This document shows, piece by piece, positions 15,151 to 23,932 of a stretch of 64,000 bases of DNA (position 1 is the first letter of the stretch; the number at the start of each line of letters is the position of its first letter). The notes beneath the pieces were generated by a model. It searched no databases. It was not told the DNA's origin and saw nothing but the letters and a program-made list of their open reading frames with translations. The stretch comes from Intestinimonas massiliensis (ex Afouda et al. 2020) (GTDB taxonomy: Bacteria; Bacillota; Clostridia; Oscillospirales; Oscillospiraceae). The stretch is from NCBI RefSeq assembly GCF_001244995.1, contig NZ_LN869529.1, forward strand, positions 1,382,957 to 1,446,956. The letters are read 5' to 3'. Both the position numbers and the translations under genes were made by a program.

Positions 15151-16485
15151 TTACCGCAGAGCGCCCCGTCTCCGCCACCAGCGGACCAGCACCCGACCCA
15201 AATACGCAGGGGTGACGAACCGGAACGCCCCCCGCCGCCAGGTACACAGAGTCAGACGCGCCAGCAGCAGCCGGTACCGGGCCAAAAAGGCCCTCCGGCT
15301 CATGTGTTCCGGAGGCAGCACCAGGTGGGTCAGGTCCCACTGCCGCAGGTCCCGGCTGGTGAGTTCCCCTTCCTTTCGCCGGTAAAAGGGGGTGGGCGGA
15401 ATCGGGGTGAGGATCTGAACGGAGGCATACCGAACCGGATGCTCCGCCACCCAGCGGGCCAGGGCCTGAAAGTCCGCCTTCTCAAACGCAGGGTCGGCCA
15501 GCAGCAGAGCGGCGCAGTCGGCCCCGTTGGCGTGGAGGATGGTCACGCAGGCTTCGTTTACCGCCCGGCTGGTCCCCTTGTTCCAGCCCTCCAGCCGGTC
15601 GTCCCGCACCCCTTCGATGCCCACCAGGAAACATCGGAAGCCCGCCCGGCACAGCCGGGCCGTCAGCTCTGGGTGGGCGGCGATGAAGTCCGCCCGGGCG
15701 TAACAGATGAACTGTTTGCGGATGCCCCGCTCCTCCAGGCCCCGCAGGAAGGCCTCCGTCCGCACCTCCTCCAGCAGGAAGTCCGAATCCACGATAAAGA
15801 CAGGCTCTCCCGGTATCGCCTCCAGTTCATCCAGCACCAGATCCAGCCGCCGGGCTTGATACCGTCCGCCGTGGAGGTTTCGGCCATAGCAGAAGTCGCA
15901 GGTATAGGGACAGGCTACGGCGGTCTTTAAGGTGGACACCCGCGGATAGTCCAGATAGCGGAACCACTTCGCCCCCGCCGCCCAGCCGCTCCGGTCGGGC
16001 AGGGGCAGCTCGTCAATGTCGCAGGGGATATAGGGCGTCTCGCTCCACCCCTCGCCCGTTCTCCAGCACAGGCCGGGTATCCCCGCCGGGTCGGCCCCGG
16101 ACAGCAGCGCCTGAAAGGCCGCAGTGGACTCACCCCGCAGGATGAAATCCACCCCCTCCCAGCGCAGTCTGTCCCAGTTGAGCTGGGCATGCACTCCGCC
16201 CACCACCACCCGGCAGCCCGGGGCCGCCATCCTGGCCAGTCGGACATATTCCGCCATCTCCCGCTCCTGCGTCAGATAGCCAGTCAACCCCACCCAGTCC
16301 GGCCGCACCTCTCTTACCACCCGGGAGAACGGGCGGTGCTCCAGGATTCCGTCATAGAGAACCGGCTGCGCCCCCATGGCCTTGCAGGCCGCCGACAGAT
16401 ATTCCAGCTCCAGCGGCTCACAGTCCACCGCGCCAAATACCGTCATGGCGTTGAGCCTTCTGGGCCGCACCAGCAGCACCCGCAT
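15151..16485 (-). CDS. B12-binding-domain radical SAM protein
   Basis: The 444-residue protein starts with a Rossmann-like cobalamin-binding-type domain (1-140, MRVLLVRPRRLNA to VVVGGVHAQ). A radical SAM core follows, with the cluster motif CPYTCDFC (CxxxCxxC) near residue 195. Such proteins use S-adenosylmethionine radicals, often to methylate unactivated carbons or rearrange lipids and natural products. The DxHxxG cobalamin-ligand motif is not obvious. The C-terminus is very basic and aromatic (RWWRRRG), perhaps membrane-contacting. It stands alone on the - strand, so the substrate is unknown. Confidence 0.85.
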   Translation of the reverse strand: MRVLLVRPRRLNAMTVFGAVDCEPLELEYLSAACKAMGAQPVLYDGILEHRPFSRVVREVRPDWVGLTGYLTQEREMAEYVRLARMAAPGCRVVVGGVHAQLNWDRLRWEGVDFILRGESTAAFQALLSGADPAGIPGLCWRTGEGWSETPYIPCDIDELPLPDRSGWAAGAKWFRYLDYPRVSTLKTAVACPYTCDFCYGRNLHGGRYQARRLDLVLDELEAIPGEPVFIVDSDFLLEEVRTEAFLRGLEERGIRKQFICYARADFIAAHPELTARLCRAGFRCFLVGIEGVRDDRLEGWNKGTSRAVNEACVTILHANGADCAALLLADPAFEKADFQALARWVAEHPVRYASVQILTPIPPTPFYRRKEGELTSRDLRQWDLTHLVLPPEHMSRRAFLARYRLLLARLTLCTWRRGAFRFVTPAYLGRVLVRWWRRRGALR

Positions 16486-16582
16486 GAAACCGCCCCCTTC
16501 CCCTGTATTTTACCGATTTCCGCTCCGTTCTGCAAGCCTCCGGCCCCATCCCAGAAATATCCGGAAATCCGCCGAAAAGAAT

Positions 16583-16611
16583 TTGACATGCCGGGAACAA
16601 TGTGTTACAAT
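16583..16611 (+). promoter_or_regulatory. Promoter TTGACA-N17-TACAAT
   Basis: A perfect -35 box (16583-16588) and a strong -10 box (16606-16611) at 17-base spacing lie 37 bases before the small gene at 16648. The promoter probably also serves the NlpC/P60 gene behind it. Confidence 0.8.
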
Positions 16612-16647
16612 TTGGTTACAGTTTTATCTTGGATATTGGAGGTCAAT

Positions 16648-16941
16648 ATGGCTGATCAGAAATTTCCCCTGGTTTACAAGGGACACCCCCTGCGCCGCAA
16701 GGACAACCTGATCTATTACGGCAGCATGGCGGATAAATATATCATCATGCTCCAAGTGATGGACAACAAAAAGGTGGACGACGACCTGTCCCTGGCCACC
16801 AAGGTCTCGGTCCAGCTCCAGCTCACCGACCCCGACCTGAAGAGCCGCGACCGGGTGGTCAAGAAGACCGAGAAGGACAACCTTTACGCCGCCATGGACG
16901 TGGCCGCCGTGTGGCTGGCCCGGGCTCTGGCCAACAAATAA
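16648..16941 (+). CDS. Uncharacterised 97-residue protein
   Basis: No recognised family. The protein starts MADQKFPLVYKGHPLRRKDN, is highly charged, and has a central beta-like stretch (IIMLQVMDNKKVDDD, VSVQLQLTDPDL) and a C-terminal helix (LYAAMDVAAVWLARALANK). It has no signal or membrane segment. It follows TTGGAGG and a consensus promoter, which suggests good constitutive expression. The NlpC/P60 gene begins 41 bases downstream on the same strand. Confidence 0.65.
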   Translation: MADQKFPLVYKGHPLRRKDNLIYYGSMADKYIIMLQVMDNKKVDDDLSLATKVSVQLQLTDPDLKSRDRVVKKTEKDNLYAAMDVAAVWLARALANK

Positions 16942-16982
16942 TTTTCTCCGCCTACAAACGATAAAATGGGAGGTCCTCACCG

Positions 16983-17873
16983 ATGATAATGCCCGGCAAG
17001 CTGCTGCGCACCTGCCTGCTCACCGTCGCCCTTACCGCTCTATGTACCATCGGCGCGTCCGCCGCCTGTCTGGGCGCCGGCACCGTCACTGCCGACGCCC
17101 TCCGCCTGCGGGACACCCCCGCCACCGACGGCGCCATCCTGGCCACCGCCCCCAGCAACGCCAAGCTGGTAGTGCTGGAAGAGGCCGGCGATGGCTGGTA
17201 CAAGGTCAGCTACAACGCCGTGGAGGGCTATATGGCCGGTGAATATCTGACCGTCTCCACCTCCATGGATGCCGCGCTGGGCTATGGCAAGGTCAACAGC
17301 GATGTATCCTCCCTCAACATCCGCTCCGGCGCCGGCACCGGCTGCAGCGTACTGAACAGCGTCTCCGGCGGCACGGTGCTGGAGCTCACCGGCGTACAGG
17401 ACGGCTGGTATAAGGTAGTCCACGGCGGCACCAGCGGCTACGTCAGCAGCGATTACATAACCCTCACCTCCGAGACTCCCGCCGCCACCGTAGCCGCCTC
17501 CTCGGTGGGCGAGGAAATTGCCGCCTACGCCCAGAACTTCCTGGGAACTCCTTACGTGTACGGCGGCAGCAGCACCAGCGGCTTTGACTGTTCCGGCTTC
17601 ACCAAGTATGTCTATGGCCAGTTCGGCTATACCCTTAACCGCACCGCCACCGACCAGCTCTCCAACGGCGTGTCCGTCAGCAAGGATGAGCTGCAGCCCG
17701 GCGATCTGGTGTTCTTCAAATACCGCACCAGCAAGCCGGTCTCCCATGTGGGCATCTACATCGGCAGCGGCCAGTTCGTCCATGCCTCTACCAACAGCTA
17801 CGCCGTTCAGATCGACGACCTGTCCTCCGGCCACTACGCCAACGTCTACGTCTACGGCCGTCGGGTGGTCTGA
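16983..17873 (+). CDS. Secreted SH3b-NlpC/P60 peptidoglycan hydrolase
   Basis: A 296-residue exported enzyme expected to cut the peptide stem of peptidoglycan. Residues 1-28 are a signal peptide (LLTVALTALCTIGASAA). Two bacterial SH3 domains (about 33-92 and 103-162, each with a DGWYKV motif) bind the wall. The NlpC/P60 domain occupies 175-296, with catalytic C203 (FDCSGF), H255 (SHVGIYIG) and H267 (FVHAST). The order and length are typical of cell-separation or spore-cycle endopeptidases. It follows the small gene at 16648 and ends in a good terminator. Confidence 0.93.
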   Translation: MIMPGKLLRTCLLTVALTALCTIGASAACLGAGTVTADALRLRDTPATDGAILATAPSNAKLVVLEEAGDGWYKVSYNAVEGYMAGEYLTVSTSMDAALGYGKVNSDVSSLNIRSGAGTGCSVLNSVSGGTVLELTGVQDGWYKVVHGGTSGYVSSDYITLTSETPAATVAASSVGEEIAAYAQNFLGTPYVYGGSSTSGFDCSGFTKYVYGQFGYTLNRTATDQLSNGVSVSKDELQPGDLVFFKYRTSKPVSHVGIYIGSGQFVHASTNSYAVQIDDLSSGHYANVYVYGRRVV

Positions 17874-17910
17874 GCCTCTTGCAAATCCGAGGCAGAGGAA
17901 ATATAATAGC

Positions 17911-17946
17911 AAGTGCGCAGCGCCTCTGCCGCTGCGCACTTTTCTT
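17911..17946 (+). terminator. Intrinsic terminator after the NlpC/P60 gene
   Basis: Arms AAGTGCGCAGCG (17911-17922) and CGCTGCGCACTT (17930-17941) are followed by TTCTTATT. Confidence 0.85.
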
Positions 17947-17964
17947 ATTGCAAGGAGGCCCGCC

Positions 17965-18354
17965 ATGGAACATCTGACCATCGCCATGGAGCACTATCTG
18001 GAGACTGTTTATGATCTGTGCGGCGAGGGCGGCTGCCGGCTCAGCGATGTGGCCGCCCGGCTGGAGGTCTCCAAGGCCAGCGCCAACAACGCCATGAATG
18101 TGCTGGCCTCCCGGGGGCTGGTGGAAAGTGAAAAATACCGGGAAATCCGGCTGACGGAGCAGGGGCTCCGTCTGGCTGAGCTGCTCTCCCACAAGCACAC
18201 CATTCTGCAGCGCCTACTGACCCAGGTGATGGGGGTGGACCCGGAGCAGGCCTATGAAGACGCCTGCGCCATCGAGCACGTCATCAGCGCCGACTCGGTC
18301 GCCCACATCCAGGACTTTCTGCGCCGCTACCCCCCGCGCTCCGACCAAACCTGA
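17965..18354 (+). CDS. DtxR/MntR-family metal-dependent regulator
   Basis: The 129-residue protein has the N-terminal winged helix of DtxR/MntR repressors (EHYLETVYDL, RLSDVAARLEVSKASANNAM, RGLVESEKYREIRLTEQG). A dimerisation/metal-binding domain follows (HTILQRLLTQVMGV, DACAIEHVIS), including the usual Glu/His ligand stretch. It lacks the SH3 extension of IdeR, so it is MntR-like in length. The ATG follows AAGGAGG. No metal transporter lies next to it; the EamA transporter 19 bases downstream probably shares its transcript. Confidence 0.88.
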   Translation: MEHLTIAMEHYLETVYDLCGEGGCRLSDVAARLEVSKASANNAMNVLASRGLVESEKYREIRLTEQGLRLAELLSHKHTILQRLLTQVMGVDPEQAYEDACAIEHVISADSVAHIQDFLRRYPPRSDQT

Positions 18355-18373
18355 GGAAAGGACTTCGAACGCC

Positions 18374-19297
18374 ATGCACAGCCGCTCCCGCCTCCTGGGA
18401 CATACCTTCGCCCTGCTGGTCACCATCGTGTGGGGCACCACCTTTATCTCCACCAAGCTGCTTCTGCGGGCGTATGACCCGCTGGCCATCATGACCTACC
18501 GCTTCGTCATCGCCTGGGTGATCCTGTTCTTCCTTCACCCGAAACCGCTGCTGCCCAAAAGCCTGCGGGAGGAGCTCCCTTTTATGGCGGCCGGGCTCAC
18601 CGGCCTCACCCTCTATTTCATTCTGGAGAACACCGCCCTGGCCTATACCCTGGCCTCCACTGTGGGCATCATTATCTCGGCGGCCCCCATGTTCTCGGCG
18701 CTGATGCTGTGGCTCTGCCGCCGGGCGCCCCGGCCCCGCTGGTCCTTCTTCGCCGGCTTTGTCCTGGCCCTCACCGGCATCACCCTGATCTCCCTGGCCC
18801 GGGGCGAGACCCTGGACTTCAACCCGCTGGGCAGCCTGCTCACCCTGGGCGCCGCCTTCTGCTGGGGCTGTTACGGCGTCTGTGTGGAGCTGACTCGCAG
18901 CTCCGGCTGCACCAACCTCCAGGTCACCCGCAAGGTCTTTTTTTGGGGCCTGGTCTTTACGGCCCCGCTGCTGGCCCTTCTCCGGCCCGACCTGTCCCCC
19001 GCCCATTTGGCCGCACCCGACCTGCTCTTCAACGTCCTCTACCTGGGCGTGGGGGCCTCTGCCATCTGCTTCGTCCTGTGGAATAAGGCTCTGTCCCTTT
19101 TGGGCTCGGTGTCCACCAACGTATACATCTATCTGACTCCGGTGGTCACGCTCTTCGCCTCCGCCCTTATCCTCCACGAGCCGGTCACCCTTCAGGCTCT
19201 GGCCGCCATCGCCCTGATCCTGGCCGGACTGTGGCTGTCCCAGAGAAAAACGGGTGCGCTGTCTGAAGAGGTTTCCGCCTCCCCCTCCTCTACCTGA
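18374..19297 (+). CDS. EamA/DMT-family transporter
   Basis: A 307-residue membrane protein with about ten hydrophobic segments in two EamA repeats (WGTTFISTKLLLR in the first; FCWGCYGVCVE and NVYIYLTPVVTL in the second). The drug/metabolite transporter family mostly exports amino acids, nucleosides or small metabolites; the substrate cannot be read from sequence. Its ribosome binding site (GAGGAAAGG) lies just after the DtxR-family stop, so the two genes are likely cotranscribed. A strong terminator follows. Confidence 0.88.
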   Translation: MHSRSRLLGHTFALLVTIVWGTTFISTKLLLRAYDPLAIMTYRFVIAWVILFFLHPKPLLPKSLREELPFMAAGLTGLTLYFILENTALAYTLASTVGIIISAAPMFSALMLWLCRRAPRPRWSFFAGFVLALTGITLISLARGETLDFNPLGSLLTLGAAFCWGCYGVCVELTRSSGCTNLQVTRKVFFWGLVFTAPLLALLRPDLSPAHLAAPDLLFNVLYLGVGASAICFVLWNKALSLLGSVSTNVYIYLTPVVTLFASALILHEPVTLQALAAIALILAGLWLSQRKTGALSEEVSASPSST

Positions 19298-19300
19298 CCA

Positions 19301-19340
19301 AAACGCCCGGTCCGCTTAAGCGGACCGGGCGTTTTTTCTT
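19301..19340. terminator. Bidirectional terminator between converging genes
   Basis: Perfect 15-bp arms (19301-19315 and 19320-19334) around TTAA are followed by a T run on +. It separates the EamA gene from the converging gene at 19339. Confidence 0.85.
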
Positions 19341-19731
19341 ACTGCCGGGGCTCTTCCGGCTTGGGGTCCTCCACGGGGGCCGCGGGTTCCTCGGGCGCCA
19401 CCTCAGTCTCCGCAGAGCAGCAGCCGCAGCCGCACACATCGTCGGAGACATCGTTGGCCGCCTTGATCTCGCTGATCTTGGCGCGGTTCTCCTCGATCTT
19501 CTGCTTGGACGCGGTAATTCTCTCACACAGCGCCGCGTAAGCGCCCTCGGGCGCCATGCCCCGCTCGGCGTAGTAGAGCTTGCCCAGCTCAATATAGGCC
19601 TTGCGGATGTTATCCTCCTCGGTGGAGTTTGCAATGTTCAGCTTGGCCACGTCGGTGAGCTCCTTGGCCTTGGCCACGCCGCTCTGGGTCAGGTCCAGTG
19701 CCCGGCTCTTCAGTTCGTCAAAAGAAATCAT
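19339..19731 (-). CDS. Small cytoplasmic coiled-coil protein with a Cys cluster
   Basis: The 130-residue protein (start MISFDELKSRALDL, after AGGAGGT) has helical segments over residues 1-85 (AKAKELTDVAKLNI, KAYIELGKLYYAERG), a CGCGCC cluster near residue 100 that may bind metal, and a Pro/Glu-rich tail. The build resembles the small 'zinc-ribbon-like' coiled-coil proteins common in Clostridia, whose role is unknown. A promoter TTGCGC-N17-TACAAT lies on the - strand at 19809-19781. Confidence 0.7.
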   Translation of the reverse strand: MISFDELKSRALDLTQSGVAKAKELTDVAKLNIANSTEEDNIRKAYIELGKLYYAERGMAPEGAYAALCERITASKQKIEENRAKISEIKAANDVSDDVCGCGCCSAETEVAPEEPAAPVEDPKPEEPRQ

Positions 19732-19780
19732 ATCAAAAACCTCCTGTTGCATTCTTCTAATGTTTTTGGAATCTGGCCCT

Positions 19781-19809
19781 ATTGTATACGTATTTTCAGC
19801 GGGGCGCAA
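19781..19809 (-). promoter_or_regulatory. Promoter TTGCGC-N17-TACAAT
   Basis: On the - strand the -35 box is at 19809-19804 and the -10 box at 19786-19781, with 17 bases between, 50 bases ahead of the gene at 19731. Confidence 0.6.
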
Positions 19810-19867
19810 GTTGTCCCCGTGGAAATTCATGCTTTTTTAATCTTTTTTCAATCCGGATTTAGAAAAA

Positions 19868-21649
19868 TCATGGATGGGCGATGCGCTCGGCCAAATCGGT
19901 GAGGTAGAGCCACCGCTCCATCTTCTCCTCCAGCCGGGCCTCCAGCTCCTCCTGCCTCGCCTGAAGGTCCTGCAGGGCCACGTAATCGCTGGCCTTCTCC
20001 TCCTGCTCCGCCCGAACGGCGGCCAGTTCTCCCTCTAGAGCGGCGATGTCGGCTTCGATGGTCCCATACTCCCGCTGCTCCTTGTAGCTGAACTTCAGCT
20101 TTTGGGGGCCGGTGGGCTTCTCCTGGGGCCGCTTCTCTCCGCTGGACCGGGGCGTCTTTTCCCGCTGCGCCTCTGCACGGGCGGCCAGATAGTCTGAATA
20201 TCCCCCGGTATAGCCCTGCACCGCCCCGCCCTCTCCCACGGCAAAGATCCGCCGGGCCATTTTATCGAGAAAATAGCGGTCGTGAGACACGGCGATGACC
20301 GCCCCGGGGAAGGTCTCCAGATAGTCCTCCAGGATGGTGAGGGTCTGGATGTCCAGGTCGTTGGTAGGCTCATCCAGCAGCAGCACGTTGGGGGCGGCGC
20401 ACAGGATGGACAGCAGGAACAGCCGCCGTTTCTCTCCGCCAGAAAGCCTGTCGATGGGGGCCCACTGGGCGTCCTTTGGAAAGAGAAACTTTTCCAGGAG
20501 CTGGGAGGCGGTGAGGGAACCCTCCGGGGTCTCAATGCGGTTGCCGATGTCCTTCACATAGTCAATGACCCGCCGGTCCGCCGCCATGGGAGGGGTCTCC
20601 TGAGCAAAATAGCCGATGCGCACCGTCTCTCCGGTTACCACCTCTCCCGCGTCGGGAGCCAGCCGCCCGGCGATGAGGTTCAGCAGGGTGCTCTTGCCGC
20701 TGCCGTTGGGACCCACGACCCCGATGCGGTCGTCCCGCAGCAGCATCAGGTCGAAATCCCGCAGCACGGTCCTTCCCCCAAATTCCTTGGATACCCCGCG
20801 GAGCTCAATGGTCTTTTTCCCCAGGCGGCTGGACAGGGCGGACAGCTCCAGCTCGGCCCGCTTCTCCGGCCCCGTCTGGTCCCGCAGGGCCTCATACCGC
20901 TCCAACCGCTCCCGGCTCTTGGTCCCTCGGGCGGTGGGGCCCTGCATCACCCACTGGTACTCCCGCCGGAGGATGGACTGACGCTTGCGCTCGCTGGCCG
21001 CCTCCATCTCCTCCCGCTGGGCCTTGGCCTCCAGGTACCTGGCGTAGCTCCCCTCGTAAAAGGCGAGTTTGCCCCGCTCTACCTCCACAATACGCTCCAC
21101 CACCCGCTCCAGGAAATAGCGGTCGTGGGTGACCATCACCAGCGCCCCCTTGAACTGGCGCAGCCGCTCCTCCAGCCAGGCCACCATCTCGGCATCCAGG
21201 TGGTTGGTGGGCTCGTCCAGAATGAGCACGTCGCAGTCGTGGACCAGCGCGGCGGCCAGGGCCGTCCGCTTGCGCTGCCCGCCGGAGAGTTCCCCCATCC
21301 GCTGTTCAAAATTGGTGACGCCCAGGCGGGTGAGGATACTTTTGGCCTCGTACTCCTGAAGCTCCCGGGCCTCGGGGGACAGGCGGTCAAAGACCTGCTC
21401 CAGCACGGTGCGCGCCGGGTCGAAGGCCGGGTTCTGGGGCAGATATTCCAGCCGCACATTGGGGTCCCGAGCCACCGTTCCCCCATCGGGTTCCTCCGCC
21501 CCCGCCAGGATGCGCAGCAGGGTGGACTTGCCGTTGCCGTTCAGCCCGATGACCCCCAGCTTCTGTCCCCGCTCCAGATAGAGGGACGCCCCGTCCAGCA
21601 CGGCCCGGGTCCCGTATATTTTTGTGATGTGTTCCGCGGAAAGCAGCAT
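19868..21649 (-). CDS. ABC-F family ATPase (Uup/YkpA-like)
   Basis: A 593-residue soluble protein with two ABC domains in tandem: Walker A GLNGNGKST and GPNGSGKST, signatures LSGGQ and LSGGE, and DEPTNHLD/DEPTNDLD Walker B motifs. A charged linker lies between them and a coiled-coil tail of about 80 residues at the end, as in Uup. ABC-F proteins act on the ribosome (stalling relief, assembly, or antibiotic protection) and do not transport. The C-terminal extension favours a housekeeping Uup-type role over antibiotic resistance. It follows the radical-SAM gene by 14 bases. Confidence 0.92.
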   Translation of the reverse strand: MLLSAEHITKIYGTRAVLDGASLYLERGQKLGVIGLNGNGKSTLLRILAGAEEPDGGTVARDPNVRLEYLPQNPAFDPARTVLEQVFDRLSPEARELQEYEAKSILTRLGVTNFEQRMGELSGGQRKRTALAAALVHDCDVLILDEPTNHLDAEMVAWLEERLRQFKGALVMVTHDRYFLERVVERIVEVERGKLAFYEGSYARYLEAKAQREEMEAASERKRQSILRREYQWVMQGPTARGTKSRERLERYEALRDQTGPEKRAELELSALSSRLGKKTIELRGVSKEFGGRTVLRDFDLMLLRDDRIGVVGPNGSGKSTLLNLIAGRLAPDAGEVVTGETVRIGYFAQETPPMAADRRVIDYVKDIGNRIETPEGSLTASQLLEKFLFPKDAQWAPIDRLSGGEKRRLFLLSILCAAPNVLLLDEPTNDLDIQTLTILEDYLETFPGAVIAVSHDRYFLDKMARRIFAVGEGGAVQGYTGGYSDYLAARAEAQREKTPRSSGEKRPQEKPTGPQKLKFSYKEQREYGTIEADIAALEGELAAVRAEQEEKASDYVALQDLQARQEELEARLEEKMERWLYLTDLAERIAHP

Positions 21650-21663
21650 GGCTGCCGCTCCTT

Positions 21664-22554
21664 TCAATCCAAAAAACTGAGCTGCCGGTCCTCATAGCCC
21701 CGCTGGTAGTTGGCCGTGATGTGCCTCATCTCGTACAAAAGCCCCAGCTCGCCGCACCGCCGGGAGAACACCTCCCACAGCCGCCTGGCCCGGGGGCTGG
21801 TGCAGACATACCGGTCCCCATAGCGCTTTTCGTGCTTCTCACGCAGGCCCCGGCCGGGGAAAGCGGCCTCCAGCCGGTCCAGATACCAGCTCCGCTGGCC
21901 CTGCCGCTGGGTCATGCCGAAGGCGGGGTAGATGTACCGGGCCCCGGCCTCCGCCGCCGCCTCGGTCACCGCCAGGACGTTCTCCTCGGTGTCCTCGACG
22001 AAGGGGAGCACCGGCATCAGCAGGATACACACCGGGATGCCCGCCCTGGACAGCGCCCGCACGGCCTCCAGCCGCCGGGTCGGGCTGGGCGCCCGGGGCT
22101 CCAGCTTGGCGGCCAGAGCGTCGTCCGCCGTGGTGAGGGTCAGCTTGCACAGCACCGGAGCGCGGCTCTGGATAAACCGGAGCAGGTCGATGTCCCGGAC
22201 CACCAGATCGCTCTTGGTGGCCAGGGTGACCCCGAAGCCATAGGCGTCCAGCAGGGACAGCGCGTTCCGGGTGAGCTCGAGCTCCCGCTCAAACGGGTTG
22301 TAGGGGTCGCTCATGGCCCCCATGCCTACAATACCGGGGCGGAGCTTGCGCCGGAGGTCGTCCCGCAGGACGGCCAGGGCGTTCTCCTTGACCCGCACGG
22401 TATCAAAGTCCTCCACCCGATAGCAGTCGCTCCTGCTGTCGCAGTAGATACAGCCGTGGCAACAGCCCCGGTACAGATTCATGGTGTAGTCCGTGCCGAA
22501 CCAGGAGCCATCCCTGGTCCGGTGCAGCAGATGCTTGGCCGGGACAGATTCCAA
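21664..22554 (-). CDS. Radical SAM protein of the SPL/Rv2578c-like group
   Basis: The 296-residue protein carries the cluster motif CCHGCIYC (CxxxCxxC) at about residue 31, preceded by 'TMNLYRGC'. GAMSDPYNPFE and LATKSDLVVRD segments follow, typical of the spore-photoproduct-lyase-like group of radical SAM proteins annotated as SPL family. It is shorter than true SplB and lacks a clear match to its C-terminal Cys, so the photoproduct lyase activity is not assured. It probably forms an operon with the ABC-F gene. Confidence 0.82.
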   Translation of the reverse strand: MESVPAKHLLHRTRDGSWFGTDYTMNLYRGCCHGCIYCDSRSDCYRVEDFDTVRVKENALAVLRDDLRRKLRPGIVGMGAMSDPYNPFERELELTRNALSLLDAYGFGVTLATKSDLVVRDIDLLRFIQSRAPVLCKLTLTTADDALAAKLEPRAPSPTRRLEAVRALSRAGIPVCILLMPVLPFVEDTEENVLAVTEAAAEAGARYIYPAFGMTQRQGQRSWYLDRLEAAFPGRGLREKHEKRYGDRYVCTSPRARRLWEVFSRRCGELGLLYEMRHITANYQRGYEDRQLSFLD

Positions 22555-22667
22555 ACCGCTCGCCTCCGTTTCCTCCAGTGTATCACAATCCGGAGAAAAT
22601 TCGTATCTTTTCTTTTGTTTTGAAGTATGATATCCTATTGGCTGTTGTTAATTCAGGAGGGATATCC

Positions 22668-23885
22668 ATGAAACATAAGCCGCCCCTTTCCGTGCAGATT
22701 CTGATCGGCCTGCTCCTGGGCGTCCTGGCCGGGCTGGCCCTGCAGGCCGCGCCGGACGTCGCCCGAACCTATATCAAGCCCTTCGGCGTTCTGTTCCTCA
22801 ACCTCATCAAAATGGTGGTGGTGCCTCTGGTGTTCGCCTCCATCACCGTGGGCACCTGCGGCCTGGGAGACGCCAAAAAGGTGGGCCGCATCGGCGGAAA
22901 AACCATTTTGTTCTACCTGTGCACCACCGCGCTGGCCGTCACGCTGGGTCTGCTGGCGGCCAACCTCTTTCCGGTGGGGCGGGGGCTGGGCCAGGTGGCG
23001 CAAGAATCCGCCGGAGCCGCCGGGACGACGGTCAGCGTCGCCGACACCCTGCTGAATATCGTCCCCACCAATCCTGTGGCCGCCCTGGCCGAGGGCAATA
23101 TGCTCCAAATCATCTTTTTCGCCCTGTGCCTGGGCGGGGCCATCCTGCTCATCGGAGAGAAAGGCTTGCCCCTGCTGGCGGTGTGCGACAGTCTGGCCGA
23201 GGCCATGTACGCCCTCACCGGATTCATCATGAAGCTGGCCCCCGTCGCCGTCTTCGCCCTCATCGCCCCAGTGGTGGCCGAGCTGGGCCCCCGGGTGCTG
23301 CTTGCCTTTCTGGGGGTCATCCTGGTGGTATACGGGGCCTGCCTACTCCACATGCTGGTAGGCTACTCCATCGCCGTGGGGGGCATCGCCCGGGTCAACC
23401 CCCTGACCTTCTTCCGGACCGCCCTGCCCGCTCTGGTATTCGCCTTCTCCTCCGCCAGCTCGGCGGGCACCCTCCCCTTCTCCATGGAGGCCGCCCGCAG
23501 GCTGGGGGTGCCCGCTCCGGTGCGCTCCTTCGTCCTGCCCCTGGGGGCCACCATCAACATGGACGGCACCGCCATCTACCAGGGGGTGTGCGCCCTCTTT
23601 ATCGCCAACGCCTATGGCATCCCTCTGGACCTGGGGCAGCAGGTCACCATCGTGCTCACCTGCACGCTGGCCTCCGTCGGCACCGCCGGGGTCCCCGGCG
23701 CGGGAGTGGTGATGCTCACCATGGTACTCCAGTCGGTGGGCCTGCCCGTGGAGGGGGTAGCCCTGGTGGCGGGCATCGACCGCGTCCTGGACATGGCCCG
23801 CACCACCGTCAACATCACCGGCGACATCGCCTGCTCGGCCGTGGTGGCCGCCACCGAGGGCGGGCTGAAACCGGAGCGCCCATAA
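22668..23885 (+). CDS. Dicarboxylate/amino acid:cation symporter (DAACS)
   Basis: The 405-residue membrane protein has the hallmarks of the GltP/GltPh family: a serine-rich re-entrant loop SSASSAGTLPFS, the NMDGTA motif in TM7, and the VPGAG and DRVLDMARTTVN motifs in HP2/TM8. Family members import glutamate, aspartate, serine/threonine or C4-dicarboxylates with Na+ or H+. The start at 22668 follows AGGAGGGATATCC. It stands alone, with a terminator behind it. Confidence 0.93.
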   Translation: MKHKPPLSVQILIGLLLGVLAGLALQAAPDVARTYIKPFGVLFLNLIKMVVVPLVFASITVGTCGLGDAKKVGRIGGKTILFYLCTTALAVTLGLLAANLFPVGRGLGQVAQESAGAAGTTVSVADTLLNIVPTNPVAALAEGNMLQIIFFALCLGGAILLIGEKGLPLLAVCDSLAEAMYALTGFIMKLAPVAVFALIAPVVAELGPRVLLAFLGVILVVYGACLLHMLVGYSIAVGGIARVNPLTFFRTALPALVFAFSSASSAGTLPFSMEAARRLGVPAPVRSFVLPLGATINMDGTAIYQGVCALFIANAYGIPLDLGQQVTIVLTCTLASVGTAGVPGAGVVMLTMVLQSVGLPVEGVALVAGIDRVLDMARTTVNITGDIACSAVVAATEGGLKPERP

Positions 23886-23888
23886 AAA

Positions 23889-23930
23889 GCAAGGGGACTG
23901 ACGAGCGCGCGCTCGCCGGTCCCTTTTTGC
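23889..23930 (+). terminator. Intrinsic terminator after the symporter gene
   Basis: A GCAAGGGGAC...GTCCCTTTTTGC hairpin with an inner CGAGCG/CGCTCG stem ends in a T run; it probably also stops the converging GtrA transcript. Confidence 0.75.
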
Positions 23931-23932
23931 TC

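Noticed and set aside
19868-21649. ABC-F protein as an antibiotic-resistance determinant
   Set aside because: The Uup-like C-terminal coiled coil and core-genome setting favour a housekeeping role; no leader peptide or mobile context is seen.
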